Numbered from the stretch's first letter, positions 9,447 through 17,822 are shown. The stretch is DNA of 64,000 nt from an uncultured Flavobacteriales bacterium (GCA_937876195.1 CALEIK010000025.1:1-64000), one strand, 5' to 3'. Translations and numbers: made by a program. The notes: generated by a model not told the origin, from the letters alone.

Positions 9447-10153
9447 AGGGTTGATTTTACAATCCAAGGGATTAATCCTGGTATTTCATCCAGTTGCTTT
9501 ATTTTCCAATTATGTCTATTGTCGCCATGTTTTTGGTAAGGATCAAAAAGAATGCTCTGCATCCCAAATCGTTCAGCTCCGATAATATCAGCGTGGTAAT
9601 CATCCCCAATCATCAGCGACTCTTTTTTATCCGCACCTGCCATAGTTAGTGCACTTTGAAAAACTTCTGGAGCGGGTTTTGTCTTTCCAACTTCTTCTGA
9701 GCAAAGGATGACATCAAAAAAGTCAATAATCCCACTGTTTTTCAACTTGATAAATTGTACTTCCTTGAAACCATTTGTAATGATGTGTAGCTCATGTCCG
9801 TCTTTTTTAAGGGATTCAAGTGTTTTCTCAGTGTTCGGAAATAAATTGGTTTGATAAGGAGAAATAGCCACATATTCATCCCCTAATTGCTGGGCCAGGT
9901 TCTGATTATCAATATTTAAATGGTGAAATGTTCGCTCAAAGCGCTCGTAACGTAACTTATCTTTTGTAACGGCTCCCTGGGAATATTGAAACCATAATTC
10001 TGCGTTTATCTTTTTATAGGTAGTATGAAATGTTTGAAATGAACGAATTTGCCCGCCCAGTTTTAACTTTTCAAACAAAATGCGTAATGCAGCTTCTGAG
10101 TTTGTTTCAAAATCCCACAATGTACGGTCTAAATCAAAAAATAAATGCTTCAT
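9443..10153 (-). CDS. yjjG: YjjG-type HAD pyrimidine nucleotidase
   Basis: A 236-residue haloacid-dehalogenase phosphatase. The nucleophile motif FFDLDRTLWDF at the N-terminus, the motif II Thr in ITNGF, the Lys in VGKTKPAPEVF and the acidic motif MIGDDYHADI are all present. The FDLDRTLWDFE opening and the length match the YjjG branch, which dephosphorylates (non-canonical) pyrimidine nucleoside monophosphates. It is the last gene of a upp-membrane protein-yjjG operon, overlapping its upstream neighbour by ATGA; the link to pyrimidine metabolism through upp supports the call. Confidence 0.88.
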   Translation of the reverse strand: MKHLFFDLDRTLWDFETNSEAALRILFEKLKLGGQIRSFQTFHTTYKKINAELWFQYSQGAVTKDKLRYERFERTFHHLNIDNQNLAQQLGDEYVAISPYQTNLFPNTEKTLESLKKDGHELHIITNGFKEVQFIKLKNSGIIDFFDVILCSEEVGKTKPAPEVFQSALTMAGADKKESLMIGDDYHADIIGAERFGMQSILFDPYQKHGDNRHNWKIKQLDEIPGLIPWIVKSTL

Positions 10154-10614
10154 CCGTATATGCTATAACTGAGTACCGTTGTAACGAGACCATTTAAACA
10201 AATTCCGACCACGATTAATGGAAATGTTTTTCTGTGCTTCCCGTAGAATTTAGCTGTAACGATGCTTCCCACAGGAATGGATAGGAAAAAAGGTGCCCAA
10301 AAGCAGGTGCCAATGATGCCTAGCTTCCTCTTTATGCGCACAATAAATTTATTCATGCGCGTGAAGGTTTTCTTTATTTTCAATTTCTCTCCTGTGCGCA
10401 AGGATTTTTCGATCAGTGCTGCCCGCTTTTTTCGCGCTCGATTTAAAAAGTATTCCGCAGAATAATAAAAAATGATCGCACTAAAAGTTGCGCCACTGAT
10501 ACAAGCGACATATGTTTCCAGAAAGGATAATTTTAAGCCAGGTCCGCCAAATGGAGCGAACATAAATTTAAATGTTGAGAGCGAGAAGATTGAAAATAAA
10601 AGTCCCCACTTCAT
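10150..10614 (-). CDS. Predicted small integral membrane protein
   Basis: A 154-residue protein with an N-terminal hydrophobic segment carrying a FAPFGGPG loop, a second hydrophobic stretch (about 30-50), a strongly basic cytosolic loop (RARKKRA...KIKKTFTRMNK) and two C-terminal hydrophobic segments with GTCFWAPFFLSIPVG. The proline/glycine-rich hairpins recall small export-protein families such as DedA/Sm_multidrug_ex, but this is only resemblance. It lies between upp and yjjG, 3 bases after upp and overlapping yjjG by 4 bases, so it is translated with them. Function unknown. Confidence 0.75.
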   Translation of the reverse strand: MKWGLLFSIFSLSTFKFMFAPFGGPGLKLSFLETYVACISGATFSAIIFYYSAEYFLNRARKKRAALIEKSLRTGEKLKIKKTFTRMNKFIVRIKRKLGIIGTCFWAPFFLSIPVGSIVTAKFYGKHRKTFPLIVVGICLNGLVTTVLSYSIYG

Positions 10615-10617
10615 ACA

Positions 10618-11265
10618 CTAGCATTTTTCGCCATATGCTAAATCTCCGGCGTCTCCCAGTCCTGGTACAATATAAGATTGAGCAGTAAGCTCCTTATCAA
10701 TTGCTCCAATAAAATATTCTGTAGATTTTGGAAGTTGTTTTTGTAAAAACTCCAAAGCTTCTGGAGCTGCAATGGCGGATACAATGATTAACTTTCTAGG
10801 ATCACCCTGTTTCAATAGCGCCTTATAAACCAAAGCCATAGAGCTTCCGGTAGCCAACATAGGATCACTAATGATAAGTACTTTGTCATCGATTTTCGGT
10901 GCGGCCATATACTCCACAAAAACTTCAAAATCTTCCGCTGTGGAGTGTTTTCGGTAGGCCGATACAAAGGCACTTTCAGCTCTGTCAAAATAGTTGAGTA
11001 AACCAAGGTGCATTCCTAATCCAGCTCTAAGAATAGTAGCCAATACAGGTTGTTCTTTTAACAATTGGGTAGGAGCAATTCCTAAAGGAGTCTCAATATC
11101 TACATTGTTGTAATGAAGCTTTTTGGAAAGTTCATATCCTAAAATTTCAGAAACTCTTTCAAGGTTTCGTCGAAAGCGCATCGGGTCTTTTTGAATTTCA
11201 ACATCTCTTAGTTCTCCGATGAAAGTATTGAAAATAGAGTTGGTCTCGGATAAATTGTGAATCAT
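10618..11265 (-). CDS. upp: Uracil phosphoribosyltransferase
   Basis: A 215-residue salvage enzyme that makes UMP from uracil and PRPP. The PRPP-binding loop is seen as VLIISDPMLATGSSM, and the uracil-binding C-terminal region as YIVPGLGDAGDLAYG. An N-terminal segment typical of the Upp dimer is also present. It is the first gene of a three-gene minus-strand operon with a membrane protein and the YjjG nucleotidase, which together suggest pyrimidine salvage or housecleaning. Confidence 0.96.
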   Translation of the reverse strand: MIHNLSETNSIFNTFIGELRDVEIQKDPMRFRRNLERVSEILGYELSKKLHYNNVDIETPLGIAPTQLLKEQPVLATILRAGLGMHLGLLNYFDRAESAFVSAYRKHSTAEDFEVFVEYMAAPKIDDKVLIISDPMLATGSSMALVYKALLKQGDPRKLIIVSAIAAPEALEFLQKQLPKSTEYFIGAIDKELTAQSYIVPGLGDAGDLAYGEKC

Positions 11266-11438
11266 TTTTTCGACTTTAGGATAAAGTTAATGGAAATTAA
11301 ATCAACAGGAAAGAAGATGAACCGTTTTGTTTGAAAAAAGTATCACATTTCTCATAATCTTTGTTAAGTCACCAAACTATTCTAAGTCACAACTCAAAAA
11401 AAGAGGGAAGCCTCAACGCGTTTCTTGAATCTTTCAAT

Positions 11439-11446
11439 TACTTTTG
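11439..11446 (+). promoter_or_regulatory. -7 box 5 bases before the ABC exporter start
   Basis: TACTTTTG matches the TAnnTTTG consensus and ends only 5 bases before the ATG at 11452, so transcription from it would begin at or beside the start codon, giving a leaderless message. Confidence 0.55.
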
Positions 11447-11451
11447 TTTCA

Positions 11452-13221
11452 ATGGCTGTCAAATCCAAATTAAACATCACGGTTTTCAAGCGACTTCTTT
11501 CTTACTGGAAGACGTATAAAATGCTCTTTTTTATTGCCGTAGTTTGCACGCTGTTGCTTGCGATACTGGGACCAGTACGACCTATGTTTGTTGGGCACAT
11601 GGTGGATGAATACATCATCAAAGATCAGGATGGGAGAATGTTATTTATTTGGACAGCATTCATCATTGGACTTCTGCTCTTTGAAAGCGTTTTTCAATTC
11701 TTGTCGTCCTATTTTTCCAATCTTTTTGCGCAGTCCATTATTAGAGATTTAAGAAAGCAATTGATGCGCCGCATCTTGACGTTTAGAATGCGTTATTTCG
11801 ATCGAACACCTATCGGTGCTTTGGTAACTCGCGTTGTTTCTGACTTAGAGGCAATCACGGAGGTATTCTCCTCTGGAATGATGAATATTGCAGGCGATCT
11901 CATTTCATTGGTGATTGTCATTGCGTTAATGTTTGCAACAAATTGGGAACTTACCTTGCTCACGTTGATACCAATTCCTTTGTTGTTAATGGCAACTCGC
12001 ATTTTCGCACGTGTGATACGAAAATCGCTCCAATTGGAAAGAGATCAAGTCACTAAGCTCAACACTTTCGTGCAAGAGCGATTGACTGGTATGTCCTTGG
12101 TTCAATTGTTCAATCGTGAAAAAATTGAAGCTGCGCGATTTGAAGTAATCAATAAAGGACATCGACAAGCGCATGTAAAAGCGGTTTGGGCGAATTCAAT
12201 TTTCTTCCCAGTCGTCGAATTACTCAGTTCACTCTCAATTGCCTGTTTATTGGTGTGGGGAGCTTTAAAGGTTCAGGGAAAAACGGCAGATGATATTCGC
12301 TTGATGTTCGGTGAAATATTGGCGTTTATTCTTTGGATTCATATGCTGTATCGACCGATCAGGCAGCTGGCCGATAAATTTAACATTTTACAGCGAGGAA
12401 CAGTAAGGGCGGAACGGGTATTTGACATCATTGACCTTGAGGAGCATATCCAAGATGAGGGTGCGGTAAAATCATGTGATTTTAATCAAACAGTCAAGTT
12501 CGAAAACCTCTACTTTGCATATAGCGACGAGGACTGGGTGTTGAAAAACATCAATTTGGAAATTAAACCTGGTGAAACCGTTGCTTTTGTCGGAGCGACA
12601 GGTGCAGGGAAGAGCTCGATGGTAAATCTAATAGGACGTTTTTACGAGTACCAGAAAGGTGATATTTTACTAGGTGACATTAAGTTAACAGATATTGAAC
12701 TTGATTATTTGCGCAAGAATATTGCGATTGTTTTACAAGACGTATTTCTATTTTCAGACACCATTTTCAACAATATTACGTTGGGAGATAAATCGATTTC
12801 TCGGGAACAGGTCATTGAAGCGGCAAAGGAAGTTGGTGTGCATAAATTTATAGAACGTCTTCCTGGAGGATACGATTATCAAGTAGGAGAGAGAGGAGGA
12901 GTTTTGTCCGTTGGTCAACGCCAACTGATTTCGTTTATTCGTGCTTACGTTTATAATCCACACATTTTAATTTTGGACGAAGCTACTTCCAGCGTTGATA
13001 ATGAATCCGAAGAAATGATTCAAAACGCGACGATTAAATTGACCAAGGGAAGAACATCAATTGTTATTGCTCATCGTTTATCGACGATTCAAACAGCAGA
13101 TAAAATTATTGTGTTGGATAAAGGTGAGATTAAGGAAATGGGTACGCACAAAGAATTATTACGTCAGAACGGGTTTTACAAGAACTTGTACGACATGCAA
13201 TTTTCAGAAATCAAAGAATGA
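11452..13221 (+). CDS. ABC exporter half-transporter (MsbA/LmrA type)
   Basis: A 589-residue fusion of a six-helix type I exporter transmembrane domain (about 1-320) and one ATPase domain. The ATPase shows Walker A GATGAGKSS, signature LSVGQRQL and Walker B ILILDEATS, then the switch His in IVIAHRLST. It should act as a dimer exporting a lipid or drug-like molecule; the substrate is unknown. ATG 11452 is chosen over an in-frame TTG at 11425 because a -7 promoter box lies between them. Its end overlaps the start of the following binding-protein-like gene by ATGA. Confidence 0.92.
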   Translation: MAVKSKLNITVFKRLLSYWKTYKMLFFIAVVCTLLLAILGPVRPMFVGHMVDEYIIKDQDGRMLFIWTAFIIGLLLFESVFQFLSSYFSNLFAQSIIRDLRKQLMRRILTFRMRYFDRTPIGALVTRVVSDLEAITEVFSSGMMNIAGDLISLVIVIALMFATNWELTLLTLIPIPLLLMATRIFARVIRKSLQLERDQVTKLNTFVQERLTGMSLVQLFNREKIEAARFEVINKGHRQAHVKAVWANSIFFPVVELLSSLSIACLLVWGALKVQGKTADDIRLMFGEILAFILWIHMLYRPIRQLADKFNILQRGTVRAERVFDIIDLEEHIQDEGAVKSCDFNQTVKFENLYFAYSDEDWVLKNINLEIKPGETVAFVGATGAGKSSMVNLIGRFYEYQKGDILLGDIKLTDIELDYLRKNIAIVLQDVFLFSDTIFNNITLGDKSISREQVIEAAKEVGVHKFIERLPGGYDYQVGERGGVLSVGQRQLISFIRAYVYNPHILILDEATSSVDNESEEMIQNATIKLTKGRTSIVIAHRLSTIQTADKIIVLDKGEIKEMGTHKELLRQNGFYKNLYDMQFSEIKE

Positions 13222-14072
13222 TAGGATTAAAAATAGGCGGAGTTCCTGAACACTTTAACTTGCCCTGGCGAATGGCTATTGAAGAGGGATTATTCAGAAA
13301 CCAGGGAATTCAGTTGCACTGGAGTGATATGAGTGGAGGAACTGGCCAGATGATTCGAGGATTGGAGAACAAATCATTGGACGTAGCAGTATTGTTAACA
13401 GAGGGAATTACGAGAGCGATATTACAAGGATTGGATGCTAAAATAATTCAAGTATATGTCACTACACCATTGAGTTGGGGAGTTCACGTGCCATACAATA
13501 GTTCAATTGAAAGAATGGATCAGTTGGAAAATCAAACCTTTGCGATTTCCAGAGAAGGATCTGGTTCTCATTTGATGAGTTATGTCGCTGCAAACAGAGA
13601 AAACTGGGATTCTGACCAATTAAAATTCAAAGTGGTCGGTGATGTTTACGGAGGTTTGTGGGCGTTGGAAAACAACGAAGCACAGGCATTTTTGTGGGAA
13701 AAATACACCACATTCCCTTTTACCGAACAGAAAAAGTGTCGCTACATAGATGAGGTCGTTACCCCGTGGCCATGTTTTGTTATTGCCGTGAGAAATGACG
13801 TTTACGAAGAGCACAAGGAGGCTCTGAAAAAAATGTGCACCATCGTTGGTAAACGTGCAAAAGAACTGAAAGCGAATGAAAATGCTGTAGATTTAATCAG
13901 TTGGAGATACAATTTGCGTCAAGATCAGGTGGAAAAATGGTTGGGTGAGACTGAATGGAATTACACGGGCGTAGAATATCCATTGGCATTTGAAAAGACA
14001 GTATCATCGCTTGTGAAATTGAATTTATTAGAGAAGGAAGAAGCGGAGAATTGGAGGGAGAAATTATTTTAA
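13218..14072 (+). CDS. Cytosolic periplasmic-binding-protein-like protein (NMT1/THI5-like fold)
   Basis: A 284-residue protein beginning KIGGVPEHFNLPWRMAIEEGLF and continuing with GGTGQMIRGLENKSLDVAVLLTEG, the pattern of type 2 periplasmic binding proteins of the nitrate/taurine/thiamine-precursor class. It has no signal peptide or lipobox, so it is predicted cytosolic. The ATG overlaps the stop codon of the ABC exporter, implying translational coupling. A role in sensing or delivering a small anion-like ligand is possible, but such binding proteins normally partner importers, not exporters. A snapback repeat element follows it. Confidence 0.78.
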   Translation: MIGLKIGGVPEHFNLPWRMAIEEGLFRNQGIQLHWSDMSGGTGQMIRGLENKSLDVAVLLTEGITRAILQGLDAKIIQVYVTTPLSWGVHVPYNSSIERMDQLENQTFAISREGSGSHLMSYVAANRENWDSDQLKFKVVGDVYGGLWALENNEAQAFLWEKYTTFPFTEQKKCRYIDEVVTPWPCFVIAVRNDVYEEHKEALKKMCTIVGKRAKELKANENAVDLISWRYNLRQDQVEKWLGETEWNYTGVEYPLAFEKTVSSLVKLNLLEKEEAENWREKLF

Positions 14073-14073
14073 G

Positions 14074-14200
14074 GTAAGATTTTAAGACGTTAAGATACAA
14101 GACCAAAGACTTAATTGTAGAATAAATTAAGTCCGTTCAAAGAGAATAAATATTTCAACTAAGAATGTGTCTTAAGATCTTAAAGTCTTGAATCTTAAAG
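14074..14200. repeat. Intergenic snapback element built of repeated short words
   Basis: The gap before hemH is made of iterated TCTTAAAGTCTT-like words. An outer imperfect inverted repeat pairs about 14076-14103 with about 14170-14197, and an inner perfect 9-bp inverted repeat lies at 14108-14116 and 14125-14133. It is the same style of element as those at 37072-37129 and 38208-38340 but with different words. Confidence 0.65.
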
Positions 14201-14211
14201 TCTAAATAAAT

Positions 14212-15234
14212 ATGAAAAAAACAGGAGTATTATTAATTCAACTGGGTACACCAGACAGTCCTAAGACAAATGATGTCAGACGGTATTTGAGTGAGTTTTT
14301 AAATGATCCACGCGTAATTGATTTACCTTGGTTGGGAAGAAAATTATTGGTCAATGGTATTATCGTTCCCTTTCGTGCTCCAAAATCGGCAAAGATTTAT
14401 AAAGAACTGTGGGAATTCGGAAATGGTGTTTCACCGCTGATTACGCACACTGTAAATGTTCAGAATAAACTACAGGTTCGTTTGGAACAGAAGAACGTAA
14501 AAGTCCATGTTGCTATGCGTTATCAGAATCCTTCAATGTATGATGTGTTGGAGGAAATGCGCACAGAAAACTACGATCATATCATTGTATTGCCACTATT
14601 TCCCCAGTACGCAAGTGCGTCAACAGGGTCTGCAATCGATTTAGCGATGAAGATTATGCGCAAATGGTGGGTGATTCCCGAAGTGAGTATGGTCAACCAA
14701 TTTTGGGATTCAGAAGGATACATTGATTCAATCATAGACCGCGCAAAGGAATTTGATTTGAAGGAGTACGACCACATTCTTTTCTCTTATCATGGATTGC
14801 CTGAACGACACGTCGATAAAGTCTATGAAGGAGACGACTTATGCACGGATCAACCCTGTGAAACAGAAATCAATGATAAGAATAAGTTTTGCTATAAAGC
14901 TACGTGCTATGCAACCACGCGGTCGATCGCTTCTAAACTGGGAATCAAAGAAGAAGACTACACCGTGTGTTTTCAATCGCGACTGAACAAAAAATGGTTG
15001 ATGCCGTTTTCGGATAAGGTGGTGGAAGAGCAGGGAAGAAAAGGTGCAAAGAAATTATTGGCTTTCAGTCCTGCATTTGTAGCAGATTGTTTAGAGACTG
15101 TTATTGAAATAGGAGAAGAGTATCAAGAGATTTTCACTTCGGTTGGAGGAGAAAAGGTACAATTGGTGCCTTCATCGAATGATCATGATCGTTTTGTTGA
15201 TTGCTTAGAAGAGTTGATTGTGCAACGAATGTAG
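14212..15234 (+). CDS. hemH: Ferrochelatase
   Basis: A 340-residue enzyme that inserts iron into porphyrin, the last step of protoheme synthesis. Diagnostic motifs are LIQLGTPDSP at the N-terminus, PLFPQYASASTGS, and FSYHGLPERHV with the metal-site His. Between residues 211 and 232 there are four cysteines (211, 216, 227, 232), the last in the YKATC segment; ferrochelatases with an internal cysteine cluster of this type are known to hold a [2Fe-2S] centre, which is inferred here. No other heme genes are nearby. The leader contains a snapback repeat. Confidence 0.96.
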   Translation: MKKTGVLLIQLGTPDSPKTNDVRRYLSEFLNDPRVIDLPWLGRKLLVNGIIVPFRAPKSAKIYKELWEFGNGVSPLITHTVNVQNKLQVRLEQKNVKVHVAMRYQNPSMYDVLEEMRTENYDHIIVLPLFPQYASASTGSAIDLAMKIMRKWWVIPEVSMVNQFWDSEGYIDSIIDRAKEFDLKEYDHILFSYHGLPERHVDKVYEGDDLCTDQPCETEINDKNKFCYKATCYATTRSIASKLGIKEEDYTVCFQSRLNKKWLMPFSDKVVEEQGRKGAKKLLAFSPAFVADCLETVIEIGEEYQEIFTSVGGEKVQLVPSSNDHDRFVDCLEELIVQRM

Positions 15235-15311
15235 TGCATGATTAGAGTGCTCCTCTGCATTGAAATCGTCGAATCTTTGACGCAATCCTTTCAATTCCAA
15301 AAGGAACTTCG

Positions 15312-15319
15312 TAATTTTG
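15312..15319 (+). promoter_or_regulatory. Candidate -7 box for ahcY
   Basis: TAATTTTG matches TAnnTTTG, 34 bases before the ahcY ATG. No -33 TTTG is seen at the expected distance. Confidence 0.5.
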
Positions 15320-15353
15320 CACTTGTTAATTAAGAAAATACAGAAAAACAAAT

Positions 15354-16664
15354 ATGAGTACAACAGAAAAATTAGCTTATAAAGTAAAGGACATTAGTCT
15401 TGCTGAATGGGGTAGAAAAGAAATTGGATTGGCAGAGGCTGAAATGCCAGGATTAATGTCATTACGTGAAGAATTTGGAGCATCTAAACCATTAGCTGGT
15501 GCTCGTATTGCAGGATGTTTACACATGACTATTCAAACAGCAGTGTTGATTGAAACATTGGTGGAGTTAGGAGCGGATGTTACATGGTCTTCATGTAATA
15601 TTTTCTCAACACAAGATCACGCAGCGGCAGCAATAGCAGCAGCAGGTGTTCCAGTTTTTGCATGGAAAGGGTTGAATGATCAAGAATTCGATTGGTGCAT
15701 TGAACAAACATTGTTTGCATTTAAAGATGGTCAGCCTTTGAACATGATTTTGGATGATGGTGGTGATTTAACCAATATGGTATTTGACCGTTACCCTGAA
15801 TTGACAAAAGACATCAAAGGTCTTTCTGAAGAAACTACGACAGGTGTTCACCGTTTGTACGAAAGAAAGAAAAACGGAACATTGGTTATGCCAGCGATCA
15901 ACGTAAATGATTCGGTGACTAAATCAAAATTTGACAATAAATACGGTTGTAAAGAGTCATTGGTAGATGCGATTCGTCGTGCTACTGATACCATGATGGC
16001 TGGAAAAGTTGCAGTTGTTTGTGGTTACGGTGACGTTGGAAAAGGTTCAGCAGCTTCGTTACAAGGTGCAGGAGCACGTGTAATTGTGACTGAAATTGAT
16101 CCTATCTGTGCCTTGCAAGCAGCAATGGACGGATTTGAAGTGCGTAAACTGGAATCGGTAGTTGGAAAGGTTGATATCGTTGTAACGACTACTGGAAACA
16201 AAGACATCGTTCAAGGACATCACTTTGAAGCAATGCGTGATAAAACAATTGTTTGTAACATCGGGCACTTCGACAATGAGATTGATATGGCATGGTTGAA
16301 CAAGAATTATGGTTCAACGAAGATTGAAATCAAACCTCAAGTTGACATGTACAACGTAAAAGGAAACGACATCATACTTCTTGCTGAAGGTCGATTGGTG
16401 AACCTTGGTTGTGCAACAGGTCACCCATCTTTTGTAATGTCAAATTCATTTACCAACCAAACGTTGGCACAAATTGAGTTGTGGACAAATGCTGGGGCAT
16501 ATGAAAATGATGTTTACATGTTGCCAAAGCACTTGGATGAGAAAGTTGCGAAGTTACACCTTGCGAAAGTTGGAGCTGAGTTAACTGAACTTAGAAAAGA
16601 TCAAGCTGAATACATTGGTGTGTCAGTTGAAGGACCGTACAAGCCAGAACATTACAGATATTAA
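15354..16664 (+). CDS. ahcY: Adenosylhomocysteinase
   Basis: A 436-residue NAD-dependent enzyme that splits S-adenosylhomocysteine into adenosine and homocysteine, clearing the product inhibitor of methyltransferases. The NAD-binding glycine motif is VVCGYGDVGKGSA. The substrate region contains GCLHMTIQTAVL, and the C-terminal KPEHYRY tail, which reaches into the neighbouring subunit's NAD site, is intact. Length is that of the short bacterial form. It is monocistronic, with a -7 box upstream and an intrinsic terminator downstream. Confidence 0.98.
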   Translation: MSTTEKLAYKVKDISLAEWGRKEIGLAEAEMPGLMSLREEFGASKPLAGARIAGCLHMTIQTAVLIETLVELGADVTWSSCNIFSTQDHAAAAIAAAGVPVFAWKGLNDQEFDWCIEQTLFAFKDGQPLNMILDDGGDLTNMVFDRYPELTKDIKGLSEETTTGVHRLYERKKNGTLVMPAINVNDSVTKSKFDNKYGCKESLVDAIRRATDTMMAGKVAVVCGYGDVGKGSAASLQGAGARVIVTEIDPICALQAAMDGFEVRKLESVVGKVDIVVTTTGNKDIVQGHHFEAMRDKTIVCNIGHFDNEIDMAWLNKNYGSTKIEIKPQVDMYNVKGNDIILLAEGRLVNLGCATGHPSFVMSNSFTNQTLAQIELWTNAGAYENDVYMLPKHLDEKVAKLHLAKVGAELTELRKDQAEYIGVSVEGPYKPEHYRY

Positions 16665-16686
16665 TCGATAGATAATATAAATAGTG

Positions 16687-16720
16687 AAAAGAGGGTTAGC
16701 TTTTGCTGCCCTCTTTTTTT
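16687..16720 (+). terminator. Intrinsic terminator of ahcY
   Basis: A stem pairing AAAAGAGGG (from 16687) with CCCTCTTTT, extended by an inner AGC/GCT pairing, ends in a T run to 16720. Confidence 0.85.
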
Positions 16721-16746
16721 ATGTCATTGCCTTTGATTATATAGCC

Positions 16747-16754
16747 TATATTTG
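16747..16754 (+). promoter_or_regulatory. Candidate -7 box for the ion channel gene
   Basis: TATATTTG matches TAnnTTTG; a TTG lies 17 bases upstream. It overlaps an in-frame TTG (16752), which argues that translation starts at the ATG at 16791. Confidence 0.5.
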
Positions 16755-16790
16755 TCAACACGGTGTGATTCAGTGATAACACGTAGGGAC

Positions 16791-17594
16791 ATGAGAGAAA
16801 AATTATTTATCATTATATTTGGAACAGGCACAAAGGCGGGAAGGCTCTTCGATGTTATCCTGTTGATTTTAATCGTATTGTCTGTATTTTCTGTGTTGAT
16901 TGAAAGTGTTCCTGAATGGAGGGCAGTTGCTGGTTATGAACTGCATATACTCGAGTGGATTTTTACCATTCTGTTTTCGATAGAGTATGTGGCAAGAATT
17001 GCAGTGCACCCACAACCATTGAAATATATCACAAGCAGGTGGGGAATTATTGATTTAGTCTCGTTGCTTCCTACGTTTTTAATGTTGACCCCAGTGTTCT
17101 CGTCGTACGCATCGCTTAGAATCATTCGAGCGTTACGCCTATTGCGTATTTTTAGAATTCTGAAATTAAGTCGTTTTTCTTCGGAATCTCAGGCATTAGC
17201 ACATTCATTGAAGGCGAGCTATTACAAAATCATGGTGTTCCTGTTTTTTGTGATCATGATGATTGTGATTGCAGGGACTTTAATGTATGTAATTGAAGGA
17301 GGAGAGCATGGATTTGATTCAATACCAGCAAGTATATATTGGGCGATTGTGACAGTTACAACAGTTGGATTCGGTGACATCACACCTTACACGGATTTCG
17401 GAAAGTTCTTGGCATCCATCATGATGATTTTGGGTTATGCGATTATCGCAATTCCAACTGGGTTAATCTCAGTGGAAATGTCGAAATACAAGCCAGATGG
17501 AGAGAATGACAATCTTTGTTCCAAATGCCAACATGATAACCCTTTCGGTTCTATATACTGCAATCAGTGTGGTAATGAAATGAAGAATGGGTAG
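16791..17594 (+). CDS. Voltage-gated-type potassium channel with C-terminal zinc ribbon
   Basis: A 267-residue inner-membrane channel subunit with six transmembrane segments. The S4-like voltage sensor carries regularly spaced arginines (110-122: RIIRALRLLRIFR). The pore loop has the selectivity filter TVGFGD at 191-196, followed by S6. After S6 comes a short linker and a four-cysteine zinc ribbon, Cys243/Cys246 and Cys257/Cys260, separated by 10 residues. Kv-like channels are common in bacteria, but a zinc-ribbon cytosolic tail is not the usual regulatory domain. It should form a tetramer selective for K+. The ATG at 16791 is chosen because upstream in-frame TTG lies inside a promoter box. 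Confidence 0.92.
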   Translation: MREKLFIIIFGTGTKAGRLFDVILLILIVLSVFSVLIESVPEWRAVAGYELHILEWIFTILFSIEYVARIAVHPQPLKYITSRWGIIDLVSLLPTFLMLTPVFSSYASLRIIRALRLLRIFRILKLSRFSSESQALAHSLKASYYKIMVFLFFVIMMIVIAGTLMYVIEGGEHGFDSIPASIYWAIVTVTTVGFGDITPYTDFGKFLASIMMILGYAIIAIPTGLISVEMSKYKPDGENDNLCSKCQHDNPFGSIYCNQCGNEMKNG

Positions 17595-17600
17595 AAATGA

Positions 17601-17630
17601 AAAACTCTCCACTGTAAAGTGGAGAGTTTT
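17601..17630. terminator. Intrinsic terminator after the channel gene
   Basis: A perfect 13-bp stem (17601-17613 with 17618-17630) with a GTAA loop and A/T flanks starts 6 bases after the stop codon. Confidence 0.85.
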
Positions 17631-17681
17631 ATATAGTGTCGTTTCCATCTATCCGAATTGCTTCGGGAAGAAAGAACCGAG

Positions 17682-17714
17682 AAAAAAGGCCTTCGCACGA
17701 AGCGAAAACCTTTT
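17682..17714 (-). terminator. Probable terminator downstream of groEL
   Basis: On the minus strand an AAAAGG/CCTTTT outer stem encloses a CTTCG/CGAAG inner stem, followed by a T run. It lies about 110 bases after the groEL stop, beyond the repeat at 17786-17822. Confidence 0.55.
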
Positions 17715-17785
17715 ATGTTCTTTGCCCATGTAATATGAGCTTCTGTCATCGAGCATCGATCACTGAGCCTGTCGAATGGTAGCTG

Positions 17786-17822
17786 AGCTTCGGACACTGA
17801 GCGAAGTCGAAGTGTCGAAGCT
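17786..17822. repeat. REP-like palindrome overlapping the groEL stop codon
   Basis: An imperfect inverted repeat pairs 17786-17798 with 17811-17822 (12 bp plus one bulged G) around a loop reading GAGCGAAGTCGA. Nearby partial copies (CACTGAGCCTGTCGAA at 17761-17776) share words with it. It is more G+C-rich than its surroundings. The right arm covers the first two plus-strand bases of the groEL stop codon complement. Confidence 0.65.

Noticed and set aside
11425..11451. TTG-initiated N-terminal extension of the ABC exporter
   Set aside because: The extension spans a -7 promoter box; ATG 11452 fits the transporter's normal N-terminus better.
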